Below, piece by piece: positions 22,926 through 31,649 of a stretch of 64,000 nucleotides of DNA. Made by a program: the position numbers and the translations under genes. The notes under the pieces are model-generated. The model had not been told where the DNA came from. It made no database searches and was given only the letters and a program-made list of their open reading frames with translations. Position 1 is the first letter of the stretch; every line of letters begins with the position of its first letter. This DNA comes from Halobacterium litoreum (GTDB lineage: Archaea; Halobacteriota; Halobacteria; Halobacteriales; Halobacteriaceae): the NCBI RefSeq assembly GCF_021233415.1, contig NZ_CP089466.1, positions 1 to 64,000 of the forward strand, read 5' to 3'.

Positions 22926-23510
22926 ATGCCAGGTCCAGCCTTCGCTCGCGGTGACCGCGTCTCCCTCCACCCCGTCGAGGAGGAGGACTACGAGTTCGTC
23001 CAGTACGGCCGCAACCACCCCGACGTCCGCGTCCCGCTGACGGACACGACCATCCGGTCGTCGGACGACGTGGCCGAGATGTTCGAGGACGCCGACTACC
23101 ACTTCCTCATCTGCGTGGGCGACGGCGGGGAGTCCACGAACGACGAGAGCGGTGAAACCGCGAGCGCGGCCGAGGATACGGACGACCTCGAGGCCGTGGG
23201 CGTCGTGGCGTTTCCGTGGGTGCGCGACGGGGTGCAGGTCGGGAGCCTGATGTACTGGGTCGCGCCCGACCACCAGGGCAACGGCTACGTCACGGAAGCC
23301 ACCGAGTTGTTCCTCGACTACGCGTTCGGCGAGTGCGGCTTCCACAAGGTGAACGCCCGCGTGAACGCGGACAACGGGGCCTCGGCGTCCGTCCTCGAGA
23401 ACCTCGGATTCGAGCGCGAGGGGACGCGGCGAGCCGAGAGCGTCGTGGACGGCGAGTGGGTGGACATGCACATGTACGGCCTGCTCGCTGACGAGTGGCT
23501 CGACGCCTGA
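22926..23510 (+). CDS. GNAT acetyltransferase, array member 3
   Basis: 194 residues from ATG 22926. It is very close to member 4: HPVEEEDYEFVQYGRNHPD, TTIRSSDDVAEMFED and MYWVAPDHQGNGYVTEATEL. A 60-base stretch covering the acetyl-CoA loop (23246-23305) is identical at DNA level to 23871-23930 in member 4, which points to recent duplication or gene conversion. A variable acidic insertion (NDESGETASAAEDTDD) is halophile-typical. Confidence 0.85.
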   Translation: MPGPAFARGDRVSLHPVEEEDYEFVQYGRNHPDVRVPLTDTTIRSSDDVAEMFEDADYHFLICVGDGGESTNDESGETASAAEDTDDLEAVGVVAFPWVRDGVQVGSLMYWVAPDHQGNGYVTEATELFLDYAFGECGFHKVNARVNADNGASASVLENLGFEREGTRRAESVVDGEWVDMHMYGLLADEWLDA

Positions 23511-23571
23511 CAGAGAGAGTCCCACGCACACCGGGAAAAGAGATAATTCGCTGGTCGCGGGACGTGGCTGT

Positions 23572-24135
23572 ATGCCAGGTCCCGCGTTCGCGGAAGGCGA
23601 CACCGTCTCCCTCCATCCCATCGAGGACGACGACCACGAGTTCGTCCAGTACGGCCAGAATCATCCCGACCTGCGGCGTCCGCTCGGGTCGACGACCATC
23701 CGGTCGGTCGACGACGTGGCCGAGATGGTCGAGGACGACAAGTACCGGTTCGTCGTCTGCGTGGACGACGTGGCGGCGTCCGGGGAGTCCGAGCGCGCCG
23801 ACGCGGACGACCGCGAACGCGTCGGCGTCGTCGGCCTCCCGTGGGTGTTCGACGACCAGCAGTCCGGCTTCCTGATGTACTGGGTCGCGCCCGACCACCA
23901 GGGCAACGGCTACGTCACGGAAGCCACCGAACTCCTCCTCGACTACCTCTTCGGGGAGTGTGGCTTCCACAAAATCAGCGCGTTCGTCCTCGAGTCGAAC
24001 GACGCGTCGGCCGCCGTCCTCGAGAAACTCGGCTTCGTCCGGGAGGGCACGCTGCGCGGCGAGTCGTTCAGCGGCGGCGAGTGGGTGGACAACTACCGGT
24101 ACGGCCTGCTCGCCGACGAGTGGTTGGACGGCTGA
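23572..24135 (+). CDS. GNAT acetyltransferase, array member 4
   Basis: 187 residues from ATG 23572. HPIEDDDHEFVQYGQNHPDLR, TTIRSVDDVAEMVEDD, MYWVAPDHQGNGYVTEATELL and SAAVLEKLGFVREGTLRGE are present. It shares the 60-base identical block with member 3. The spacing of 61 bases from member 3 leaves room for its own promoter. Confidence 0.85.
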   Translation: MPGPAFAEGDTVSLHPIEDDDHEFVQYGQNHPDLRRPLGSTTIRSVDDVAEMVEDDKYRFVVCVDDVAASGESERADADDRERVGVVGLPWVFDDQQSGFLMYWVAPDHQGNGYVTEATELLLDYLFGECGFHKISAFVLESNDASAAVLEKLGFVREGTLRGESFSGGEWVDNYRYGLLADEWLDG

Positions 24136-24175
24136 CGGGAGAAGACGTTTCTCGGTGGTCGTCGTAGCACCCCGC

Positions 24176-24544
24176 ATGCACACGGACGTAGACAGCGTGC
24201 TGGCGTCGGTGGTCGAACGACTCGCAGAAGCCGGCGGTGTCGGGTCGGTGTACGGCGACCCCGTGGAGCGCGACGACCGCACCGTGATTCCCGTCGCGCG
24301 CGTCGCGTGGGGGTTCGGTGGCGGCGGCGGGAGCGGCCCCGCGGACGCCGAGCGCGAGGACGGCGAAGGAGACGAACCGGCCGGTGAGGGCTACGGGATG
24401 GGCGGCGGCGTCTCGGCGTCGCCCGCCGGCGCGCTCGAAATCACGGACGACGGTACGCGGTTCGTGCGCTACGAGAGTCGGAAGCGACTGGTCGTCGCCG
24501 TCCTGCTGGCGTTCCTCGCGGGCGTCCTGCTCGGCCGGCGGTAG
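24176..24544 (+). CDS. YtfJ/GerW-family protein
   Basis: 122 residues from ATG 24176. The family layout is clear: an N-terminal helix VDSVLASVVERLAEAGGVGSVYG, then the strand DRTVIPVARVAWGFGGGGGSG, an acidic Gly-rich middle, GYGMGGGVSASPAGALEI, and a hydrophobic C-terminal segment (RLVVAVLLAFLAGVLLG) that looks like a membrane anchor. Bacillus homologues are called sporulation proteins, but archaeal members have no known role. It is convergent with the next gene, with adjacent stops. Confidence 0.75.
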   Translation: MHTDVDSVLASVVERLAEAGGVGSVYGDPVERDDRTVIPVARVAWGFGGGGGSGPADAEREDGEGDEPAGEGYGMGGGVSASPAGALEITDDGTRFVRYESRKRLVVAVLLAFLAGVLLGRR

Positions 24545-24940
24545 TCACTCGGAGAACGCGACCCGGCGCACGTCCGCGACGAACTCGGCACACGACCGCG
24601 CGACGTGGGTTTCGAGTTCCACGAACACGCCCGACCGGACGTCCGCCGACGCCGACGGCTTGAGGTGCATCATCGCCGCGCCGTCCCGAATCTGGATGCT
24701 CGCGCGCTCCAGACCGAGCGTCCCCCACTGCTCGTCCGTCTCCGACACGTCGTCGCAGGCCGCGAGCACCGACGCGTGGAGGTCGGCGAACCGCTCGCGG
24801 AGGTCGTCGCCGAGGTCGCCCCTGACGTACGTCACGTCCAGCACGTCGCCGCGGTAGACGGCAACCCCTCGGAGGCCGTCCTGTGCGCGCTCCTGTACGT
24901 ACGCCTTGACTGCCGACGGTGACACGGATGCGGAGCTCAC
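24545..24940 (-). CDS. Conserved haloarchaeal protein of unknown function
   Basis: 131 residues from a GTG start at 24940. It is acidic and soluble, beginning with a helix (VKAYVQERAQDGLRGVAVYRGDVLDVTYVRGDL). The mixed alpha/beta pattern with GVAVYRGDVLDVTYV, IQIRDGAAMMHL and GVFVELETHV resembles a small PAS/roadblock-like sensor fold, but this is only a visual impression. No catalytic residues stand out. Confidence 0.5.
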   Translation of the reverse strand: MSSASVSPSAVKAYVQERAQDGLRGVAVYRGDVLDVTYVRGDLGDDLRERFADLHASVLAACDDVSETDEQWGTLGLERASIQIRDGAAMMHLKPSASADVRSGVFVELETHVARSCAEFVADVRRVAFSE

Positions 24941-25000
24941 GAACTACGAATCGGAGCCCGCGGGGATAATATTTTGCCTCGGTTACACGAACTGAAACCG

Positions 25001-27127
25001 CTAGTCCGCCGCCGCGGACGTAGTGCCGGCGTCCGTCGCGGTGCCCTTCGCGTCGATGGCTTCCACGAGCAGTTCCGTGATGTCCGTCACCTCGATGTCG
25101 TCCTCGAAGCCGCCGGTCTTCCGGCCGTCCTCGTACATCGTCATGCACATCGGGCACGCGACGACGAACCGGTCGACGCCCGCACCGGCGTCGGTGTCCT
25201 CCAGGGCTTCGCGGATGCGTTCCTCGCTCGGCTTCGAGTCCTCCTCGAAGTCCATCCAGAGGCCGCCGCCGCCGCCCCCACAGCAGAACGAATCACTGCG
25301 GTTGCGGGGCATCTCGTCGAGCGTGACGCCCGTCGCGCGGATGACCTCGCGGGGCGCCTCGAACTCGCCGTTGTACCGGCCGAGGTGACACGGGTCGTGG
25401 TACGTCACGGTGTCGTCGAGCTCGGTGCCCGAGAGACCGAGTTCGCCCGCGTTCACGAGGTTCTCGACGACCTGCGTGTAGTGGAACACGGAGTCGGCGT
25501 TCTCGAACCCGAACTGGTCGTACTCGTTGGTGAACGTGTTGTACGAGTGCGGGTCGGTGCAGACGATTTTGTCGTACTCGCACTCCCGGAACGCCTCGAT
25601 GTTGTCCTCGGCGACCATCTCGAAGAGTCCCTCCTCGCCCACTCTGCGGATGTCGTTGCCGTCGTTCTGTTCGTCCTCGTAGAGGATGCCGTAGGAGACG
25701 CCGGCCTCCTCGAAGACCTTCGCGAGCGAGCGCGCGACGTGTTGGTTGCGCTCGTCGTAGGACGGGTAGTCGCCGACGTACCAGAGGTACTCGACTTCCT
25801 GGTCGCGGGCGTCCGGCACCTCGAAGTCCAACTCCTCGGTCCAGTCGGGGCGCTTCCGGTCCGGGTCGCCGAACGTGTTGCCCTTCTGGAAGACGTTCAT
25901 CACGGCCTCCTCGACGTTCTTGTTCATCTGGCCGGACTCGGTGAGGCGGCGGTTCATCTCCGTGAACTGCGTGACGTGCTCGATGTCCACCGGGCACGCG
26001 TCCATGCAGGCCATACAGGACATGCAGGACTCCATCGTCTCCGCGTCGATGACGGAGGTGCCGCCGTCCGCGACGATGTCGACCTCGTCTCGCTCGCCGG
26101 CTTCGAGGTCCTCGCGGTACGTCTTCAGGTCCAAAATCACGTCGCGCGGGTCGAGCGGGCGGCCCGACGCCTTCGCCGGGCAGACCGACGAACACCGGCC
26201 GCACTTCGTGCAGGCGTCGTGGTCGAGCAGTTGCTTCCACGAGAAGTCCTCGATTTCGGAGGGGCCGATTTCCTCGGGGCTGGCGTCCTCCGGCACGCGG
26301 GGGAGGCGGGCGCCAGCGTTCTCGTCGCGCGTGACGAGGTTCGCGTAACTCGAAATCATGTGGAACGGCTTCGCGTACGGAATCGCCGCGACGAACGCGA
26401 GCGCGAGCAGCGCGTGACTCCACCAGATGGCGGGGTAGGCCGCCGTCGCCATCGACTCGGTGACGCCCACGAACTCGAAGACGTCGGCGGTGAACCACCC
26501 GACGAACGAGACGGTCTCGAAGTCGGGGCGGCCCGTGCCGAGGATGCGGACGCCCTCGGTGACGTAGCCGCCGACGCCGAGGAAGAACAGCGTCCACACG
26601 AACAGGCCGTCCTCGGTGCTGGTGTGTTTCCCCCAGAGGCGGTCGTTGCGCGTCCAGTACCGGCGGTAGAGCGCGACGCCGACGCCCACCACGAACAGCA
26701 GGCCCATGGCGTCCATCACCAGCGAGTAGGCGAGATAGAAGTCACCGACGAAAAACGAGGGCTGGCCGAGCGCCTTCGTCCAGATGTCCATGTCGATGGC
26801 GAGGATGGTGGTGCCGATGAGCAGGGTCAGGAATCCCCAGAGGATGAACGTGTGCATCAGGCCCGCGACGAGGTCGCGGTCGAACTGCTTCTCGTTGGTC
26901 GCGACGAGTTTCGCGGCCTCGGCGATTCGACCGGGGAGGTCGGTCAGCCGTTCGGTCGGGTCTTCGCTGCCTTTCGCGTACGTCGCGAACCGCTGGTACA
27001 CCCCGTACAGGAGAATGAGGATGGCCACGGCGGCGAGGTAGTAGAACAGGGCCTCGCCGACGTGGCTTATCTGCCAGAACGTGGGGCGGGTCTCGGTCCC
27101 CGCCTGCGCCAGCGCGAACGAATACAT
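25001..27127 (-). CDS. Membrane-anchored Fe-S oxidoreductase (HdrD/GlcF-like fused to cytochrome b-like domain)
   Basis: 708 residues from ATG 27127 (MYSFALAQAG). The N-terminal 290 residues have about five membrane spans resembling the NarI/HdrE cytochrome b subunit. Next come two 4Fe-4S ferredoxin motifs, CTKCGRCSSVCPAKASG and CMSCMACMDACPVDIE. The C-terminal half has two CCG-type Cys-rich domains: the first with YHDPCHLGRYNGE and SFCCGGGGGGLW, and the last with VACPMCMTMYED. This is the layout of heterodisulfide-reductase-like proteins that pass electrons between a soluble donor, often ETF or a dehydrogenase, and menaquinone. No partner genes flank it here, so its donor is not known. Confidence 0.85.
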   Translation of the reverse strand: MYSFALAQAGTETRPTFWQISHVGEALFYYLAAVAILILLYGVYQRFATYAKGSEDPTERLTDLPGRIAEAAKLVATNEKQFDRDLVAGLMHTFILWGFLTLLIGTTILAIDMDIWTKALGQPSFFVGDFYLAYSLVMDAMGLLFVVGVGVALYRRYWTRNDRLWGKHTSTEDGLFVWTLFFLGVGGYVTEGVRILGTGRPDFETVSFVGWFTADVFEFVGVTESMATAAYPAIWWSHALLALAFVAAIPYAKPFHMISSYANLVTRDENAGARLPRVPEDASPEEIGPSEIEDFSWKQLLDHDACTKCGRCSSVCPAKASGRPLDPRDVILDLKTYREDLEAGERDEVDIVADGGTSVIDAETMESCMSCMACMDACPVDIEHVTQFTEMNRRLTESGQMNKNVEEAVMNVFQKGNTFGDPDRKRPDWTEELDFEVPDARDQEVEYLWYVGDYPSYDERNQHVARSLAKVFEEAGVSYGILYEDEQNDGNDIRRVGEEGLFEMVAEDNIEAFRECEYDKIVCTDPHSYNTFTNEYDQFGFENADSVFHYTQVVENLVNAGELGLSGTELDDTVTYHDPCHLGRYNGEFEAPREVIRATGVTLDEMPRNRSDSFCCGGGGGGLWMDFEEDSKPSEERIREALEDTDAGAGVDRFVVACPMCMTMYEDGRKTGGFEDDIEVTDITELLVEAIDAKGTATDAGTTSAAAD

Positions 27128-27193
27128 ACGAGAAACCCGGGCCGATACCCGCATAAAGGTTGTCAACCGCGAGACCACGCGCGCTCGGTTTCC

Positions 27194-27901
27194 TCACGCG
27201 AACGCGGCGACGGCGAGCGCGAGCGCGCCCGCGGTCGCGGCCCAGTCGGCGTCGTCGTACGCGAGCGGCGGCCGGGTGGGGTTCCACGCGAAACACCGGG
27301 CGCGGAGCGCGACGGCGAGGCGGTCGGCGCGCTCGAACGCCCGGTTCAGACCGCCGACGGCGACGAGGCGGAGGCGTTCGCGGAGCGAGCGCTCGGTCCC
27401 GAGCCGGGCGTCGACGGCGTCCCGGCGGCCCGCGAGGTCGCCCTGCAGGACGGGGAGAAAGCGGAACACGAGCGCGACGCCGACGCCCGTGGCCGCCCCC
27501 ACTTTGCCGGGGAGGAGCCACCGAATCGCGGCTCGCGAGTCGCGGACGGGCGTGCTGTAGACGTACGCCGCCGACACGAGCAACACGAGCAGGACGCGGT
27601 AGGACGCGAGCGCGGCGGCGAACGCGGGGTCGACCTCGAACCACGGCGGGCCGAGCGTGAGGCCGGCGACTGCGGGACCGAGCAGGAGGAAGGGGAGTGC
27701 CAGCCAGAACTCGCCGAGCGCGTCCCGAACCGACGCGCCGGCGAGTCGGGGCGCGGCGGCGGCGAGCGGCGTCAGCAGGGCGAGGCCGACGGGCGTGGTG
27801 TGCGCGAACGCCGTGACCGCGAAGGCGGCCTGTAGGGCGAGTTTCGCGCGCGGGTCGCGCCGGTGGAACACGCCTGAGCCGGGCCGGTAGGCGAGCGTCA
27901 C
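27194..27901 (-). CDS. bioN: ECF transporter transmembrane subunit (biotin)
   Basis: 235 residues from GTG 27901, overlapping the ATPase stop by GTGA. There are about five spans. The start LAYRPGSGVFHRRDPRAKLALQAAF is the EcfT/CbiQ signature, and the cytoplasmic helices carry AxRxR-type motifs that touch the ATPases (DLAGRRDAVDARLG, ALRARCFAW). The neighbouring bioY makes biotin the likely substrate. It is the last gene of the bioY-bioM-bioN operon. Confidence 0.85.
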   Translation of the reverse strand: MTLAYRPGSGVFHRRDPRAKLALQAAFAVTAFAHTTPVGLALLTPLAAAAPRLAGASVRDALGEFWLALPFLLLGPAVAGLTLGPPWFEVDPAFAAALASYRVLLVLLVSAAYVYSTPVRDSRAAIRWLLPGKVGAATGVGVALVFRFLPVLQGDLAGRRDAVDARLGTERSLRERLRLVAVGGLNRAFERADRLAVALRARCFAWNPTRPPLAYDDADWAATAGALALAVAAFA

Positions 27902-28596
27902 GGCGCGCGCACCCCCAACTCGGGGAGCGCGTCGCGGACGTCCTCGGGCGGGCCGTCGGCCGCAATCGCGCCGTCCGCGAGCGCGACGATGCGGTCCGCG
28001 AGGTCCCAGACGTCTCGCAGGTCGTGGGTGACGACGACGACGCTGGTGCCGTCGGCGCGGAGCGCGCGCAGGCGGTCGAGGACGGACTGGCGGGCGGGCC
28101 AGTCGAGGCCCGAAAACGGTTCGTCGAGGACGAGGTGGTCGGGGCGCATCGCGAGCGCGCTGGCGATGGCGACGCGGGCCTGCTCGCCGCCCGACAGTTC
28201 GTCGATGCGCTCGTCGTGGCGACCCGCGAGTTCGACGGCTTCGAGGGCGTCGGTCACGCGCTCGTCGACCGCCTCCCGGGAGAGCCCCAGGTTCTCGGGG
28301 CCGAACGCCACGTCCGCGCCGACCGTCGCGCCGACGAACCCGTTCCGGGGGTTCTGGAACACCATCGCGACGCTCGCGCGCGCCGCCACGAGGTCGTCTG
28401 CGACGGGTGTTCCGTTCACGGAGACTTCGCCGTCGTCGGGGTCCAGCAGACCGTTGAAGTGGCGGACGAGCGTGGTCTTCCCGGAGCCGTTCGCGCCCGC
28501 GAGCACGACGAACTCGCCGTCGGGGATTTCGAGGCTCACGCCGTCGACGGCGACCGCGTCCCCGTAGCGGTGCGTCAGGTTCCGGACCGAGAGCAT
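27898..28596 (-). CDS. bioM: ECF transporter ATPase (biotin)
   Basis: 232 residues from ATG 28596, which overlaps the bioY stop by TGATG. Walker A is GANGSGKTT, the Q-loop VFQNP is typical of ECF ATPases, the signature is LSGGEQARV, Walker B is HLVLDEPF and the switch region is VVTHD. Only one ATPase is encoded, so the transporter probably uses a homodimer, as in BioMNY systems. Confidence 0.9.
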   Translation of the reverse strand: MLSVRNLTHRYGDAVAVDGVSLEIPDGEFVVLAGANGSGKTTLVRHFNGLLDPDDGEVSVNGTPVADDLVAARASVAMVFQNPRNGFVGATVGADVAFGPENLGLSREAVDERVTDALEAVELAGRHDERIDELSGGEQARVAIASALAMRPDHLVLDEPFSGLDWPARQSVLDRLRALRADGTSVVVVTHDLRDVWDLADRIVALADGAIAADGPPEDVRDALPELGVRAP

Positions 28597-29177
28597 CAGG
28601 CGGCGTTCAGTTCCTCGCTCCGGGTGACGCCGACCGCGGCGGCGATTTTGATGGCTTCCGCGGGGATGAACGCCACCGCGGAGACGGCGAACGCCTCGGA
28701 GAGCGTGACGTTCTGGACGTACGCGAAGCCGACGGTGCCCATCGCGTAGATGACGACGGTGCCCGCGACCATCCCGGCGACGAGGCGAACGACGCTCACG
28801 TCTCGGGGGTCGGCGAGGCCGTCGGTGCCGTGGACGATGCCGCCGGTCAGCGCGGCGGCGACCGGATAGGACAGGAGGTAGCCGCCGGTGTAGCCCGTGA
28901 GCGCGCCGATACCGGCGGTGCCGCCCGCGAAGACGGGGGCGCCGGCGGCGCCGGCGACGAGGTACAGCGTCAGGGAGACGCCGCCCCACAGCGGGCCGAG
29001 GTAGACGCCCGCGAGGAAGACGCCCAGCACTTGGAGCGTGATGTCCGTCGGCGACACCGGGTTCGGGAACGCGACGTACGCGAACGCGCCGGTGAGCGCG
29101 GCGAACACGGCGGCGCGCGCGACGTTCTCGACGACGCGCTCGCCGACGAGGTCGACTGACTCGGTCTCGACACTCAT
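28596..29177 (-). CDS. bioY: Biotin-binding S component BioY
   Basis: 193 residues from ATG 29177 (MSVETESVD). Six membrane spans are visible. Family hallmarks are NPVSPTDITLQVLGVFLAGVYLGPLWGGVSLTLYLVAGAAGAPVFAGGTAGIGALTG in shortened form (SPTDITLQ, LYLVAGAAGAPVFAGG). It captures biotin and docks on the EcfT/ATPase module encoded next. No biotin synthesis genes are in the window, consistent with scavenging. Confidence 0.93.
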   Translation of the reverse strand: MSVETESVDLVGERVVENVARAAVFAALTGAFAYVAFPNPVSPTDITLQVLGVFLAGVYLGPLWGGVSLTLYLVAGAAGAPVFAGGTAGIGALTGYTGGYLLSYPVAAALTGGIVHGTDGLADPRDVSVVRLVAGMVAGTVVIYAMGTVGFAYVQNVTLSEAFAVSAVAFIPAEAIKIAAAVGVTRSEELNAA

Positions 29178-29283
29178 GACTCGACCACGCTCGTCAACCA
29201 CTTTCAATTCCTCGGTTTACGTCCCGGGCCGCGGTCAGGCGTCAGACATTTGGCGGCGCGGGAACACAGTGTCGCACTACTAC

Positions 29284-29886
29284 ATGGACGAGAAGACCGA
29301 GGAACTCCGTGACATCTTCATGGACGTCGCCGACGACGAGGAGGTCACGGAGTCCCAAGCGGAAACCCACGGGTCTCTCAGTTCCGAGACGGAGGTCGAC
29401 GAGCGCCTCCGGAACGCCGTCGAGGAGATGCGCGACAACCTCGACGTCGACACCGACCTCGCCACCGACGACCTCACTGACCTCGTCAAGACGTTCTACG
29501 CCGGCGAGAGCGACGCCGAAATCGCCGCCGAACTCGACGCCGACGTGGACGCCGCCGCCGTCGCCGACACCCGCTACGACCTCCACCTCCTCCGCGACGC
29601 CGACACCGACGCCGACTTCGACCTCGACGCGCTCCGCGAGCGCCGCGGCGAGGACGCCGACCCGGCCGACCTCGCCGACGACCTCGACGGCGACGAGGAC
29701 GCCGTCGAGCGCTGCCTGCGCGTCCTCGACGCGCGCGACGAGATTCGCAGCGTCAACGACCGCTACCGCGCCGAGTTCGAGAACGCGCTCCGCGACCGCG
29801 AGCTCTCCGAGCGCCTCACCTCCACCGTCCACGAGGACGGCCTCGACGACGCCACCGAGGGACAGGAGACGGACATGCAACTGTAG
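29284..29886 (+). CDS. Haloarchaeal acidic protein, likely Cmi4 (conditioned-medium-induced) family
   Basis: 200 residues from ATG 29284. A GTG 15 bases upstream in frame is an alternative. The start MDEKTEELRDIFMDVADDEEVTE and the extremely Asp/Glu-rich body match proteins I recall annotated as conditioned medium-induced protein 4. The middle (DLTDLVKTFYAGESDAEIAAELD) and the later CLRVLDARDEIRSVNDRYRAEFENAL suggest helix-turn-helix-like modules. The function is unknown; a growth-phase regulatory role is only inferred from the name. It lies 40 bases before the Cas4-like gene on the same strand. Confidence 0.6.
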   Translation: MDEKTEELRDIFMDVADDEEVTESQAETHGSLSSETEVDERLRNAVEEMRDNLDVDTDLATDDLTDLVKTFYAGESDAEIAAELDADVDAAAVADTRYDLHLLRDADTDADFDLDALRERRGEDADPADLADDLDGDEDAVERCLRVLDARDEIRSVNDRYRAEFENALRDRELSERLTSTVHEDGLDDATEGQETDMQL

Positions 29887-29925
29887 CCCGGACGTTCAAG
29901 TACCAGACCGGGACCACCCCGTGGC

Positions 29926-30588
29926 GTGCCCGACACCCTCGCGTTCGGCGACCTCGCTCGCGCCGCGTACTGCCCGCGCCAACTCTACTACGCGCGCAGA
30001 GACGACGGCGACCCGCCGCCCGAGTACCGCGCTGCCCGCGAACTCGCCCGGTCGTACGACGAACTCGCAGTCGCTTCTGACGCCGCGCTCGACACCTTCG
30101 ACCTCGCGGTCCCCGTCGCGAAGTTCCGGTCGAACCTCGAATCGAGTCTCGACCGCCACCCTCGGGTCGCCGACCCCGAGGAGACGGACGCGTTCCTGCG
30201 CGGGAAGGACGCCCACGGGCGCGCCGCGAAAGTCCACCGCGACCCGCTCGCCGTCTCCGTGGTCACGCCCGGAGCGCCGCCCGAGCAGGGCGTCTGGGAG
30301 CCACAGACCGTGCGCGCCGTCGCCGCGACGAAGGCGCTCGCGTGGCGGGAGAACGCGCCGGTCGACGTCGCGTACGTGGAGTACGCGCGCCACGGCGTCG
30401 TCCGCCGGGTGGACGTGACGACGCGGAAGAAGGCGGCCTACCGGCGCGCGCTCCGGGCCGCCCGGGGCCTCGACGGCCCGCCGCCGCGCCTCCACGACGA
30501 CGCGAAGTGCGGCGCCTGCGACTACCGCGAGATCTGCGGGACAAAGACGCGGACGCTCGGCTCGCTGCTGTCGCTCGGCGACGACTGA
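29926..30588 (+). CDS. Cas4-like Fe-S protein without CRISPR context
   Basis: 220 residues from a GTG at 29926. Four cysteines are placed as in Cas4: C16 in YCPRQLYY and C195, C198 and C204 in CGACDYREIC, enough for a 4Fe-4S cluster. The PD-(D/E)XK nuclease residues are not obvious. Between the Cys blocks I see HRDPLAVSVVTPG and WEPQTVRAVAATKALAW, but no clear D...E-x-K. The fold is probably Cas4/RecB-like with uncertain or lost nuclease activity. No cas1, cas2 or repeats are in the window. It differs from the accessory-block nuclease, which keeps the motif. Confidence 0.7.
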   Translation: MPDTLAFGDLARAAYCPRQLYYARRDDGDPPPEYRAARELARSYDELAVASDAALDTFDLAVPVAKFRSNLESSLDRHPRVADPEETDAFLRGKDAHGRAAKVHRDPLAVSVVTPGAPPEQGVWEPQTVRAVAATKALAWRENAPVDVAYVEYARHGVVRRVDVTTRKKAAYRRALRAARGLDGPPPRLHDDAKCGACDYREICGTKTRTLGSLLSLGDD

Positions 30589-30606
30589 GAACGGAGCGGC
30601 GCGGCC

Positions 30607-31206
30607 CTACCGGCGGGCGGCGAGCCAGTCCTCGATGGCGGCGGCGTTCGCGCCCTCGCGGAGAATTTCGCCCTGCGCCACGTCCACGACCGTGCTCCCC
30701 GTCCCGCCGGGGGTCTCGCCGGCGTCCAGCACGAAATCGACGCGCTCCCGGAACTCGGGGTCGAGGTCGGCGGGACGGGTGACGCTCGGACGCCCCGAGA
30801 TGTTCGCGCTCGTCGACGTGAGCGGCGCGACCCGGTCGAGGAGCGCCAGCGCGACGTCGTGGTCGGGAACGCGGACGCCGACGCGGTCGCGACCGCCGGT
30901 CAGCGCCTCGGGCACCGTGTCGCGCTTCTCGCAGACGACGGTGACGGGGCCGGGCAGGAACTCGGCCATAAACTCGCGTTCCGCCTCGCCGACGCGAACG
31001 TGGTCGAGTGCGGCCTCGTACGTCGGAAACGCGAACGAGAGCGGTTTGTTCCGGGGTCGCTCTTTCGCCTCGAAGGCGGCCTCGATTGCGTCCTCGTTGA
31101 GCGCGTCCGCGCCGAGGCCGTAGACCGTCTCGGTCGGGTAGACGACCAAGCCGCCGTCGCGGGCGGCGCGGGCGGCCGCGTCGAGGTCCGCGTCACTCAC
31201 ATCCAT
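30607..31206 (-). CDS. Threonylcarbamoyl-AMP synthase (Sua5/YrdC family)
   Basis: 199 residues. It activates threonine and bicarbonate with ATP for the t6A37 modification of tRNA. Family motifs are GGLVVYPTETVYGLGADA, KERPRNKPLSF, FLPGPVTVV, VGVRVPDH, PLTSTSANISGRP and VDAGETPGG-like (VLDAGETPGGTGSTVVD). It is the short YrdC-type form without the C-terminal Sua5 domain. Its stop is 19 bases from the convergent Cas4-like gene. Confidence 0.93.
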   Translation of the reverse strand: MDVSDADLDAAARAARDGGLVVYPTETVYGLGADALNEDAIEAAFEAKERPRNKPLSFAFPTYEAALDHVRVGEAEREFMAEFLPGPVTVVCEKRDTVPEALTGGRDRVGVRVPDHDVALALLDRVAPLTSTSANISGRPSVTRPADLDPEFRERVDFVLDAGETPGGTGSTVVDVAQGEILREGANAAAIEDWLAARR

Positions 31207-31295
31207 GCCCGCAACTTGGACGGCCCGCGAAAAAACGTTGTCAGTGTCGCAGTACCGGGGAAAGTGTTACACTCACCACTCGACTGTGTGGGAGT

Positions 31296-31646
31296 GTGCC
31301 GACCTCCTACCTCAGCGCCATGGCGCTTTGCGGCGTCGTCGGTGCGGCCCTCGTCTCCGCCGCCGTCGAGCGGGACGCTCGCGGGCGTCGGTTGCCCGGC
31401 CCGTCGCGCTGGCTCCTCGTCGCTGTCGCATGCTTTGCGGGCTTCGGCGCGTTCCTCGTTCCGGTCGTCTACGAACGCCAGTTGTCACACTTCTACTTCC
31501 ACGTCGTCAAACCCGCGCCGACCGTCGTCTCGCCGTACGAGTGGCTGACTGTGAGCGTCGCGACCGGCGCACTGCTCTGTGAAGGCGCCTACGCGACGTA
31601 CGTGGCGGGTGTCAGTCGAGTGGCGCCGGCCGAAGGCGACCTCTGA
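31296..31646 (+). CDS. Small membrane protein of unknown function
   Basis: 116 residues from the GTG at 31296; an ATG at 31320 is an alternative start. There are three hydrophobic spans: MALCGVVGAALVSAAV, WLLVAVACFAGFGAFLVPVVY and VSVATGALLCEGAYATYVAGV. The loop HFYFHVVKPAPTVVSPYEW between spans 2 and 3 holds two His. It is convergent with the redoxin gene, 3 bases apart. The family is unrecognised. Confidence 0.5.
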   Translation: MPTSYLSAMALCGVVGAALVSAAVERDARGRRLPGPSRWLLVAVACFAGFGAFLVPVVYERQLSHFYFHVVKPAPTVVSPYEWLTVSVATGALLCEGAYATYVAGVSRVAPAEGDL

Positions 31647-31649
31647 GCG

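Noticed and set aside
24974-27835. A 953-codon open frame on the plus strand
   Set aside because: Antisense shadow of the Fe-S oxidoreductase and bioN. Composition is typical of reverse-frame translation.
29926-30588. CRISPR-Cas locus suggested by two Cas4-like proteins
   Set aside because: No direct-repeat array and no cas1, cas2, cas3 or cas5-8 gene is present near either one.
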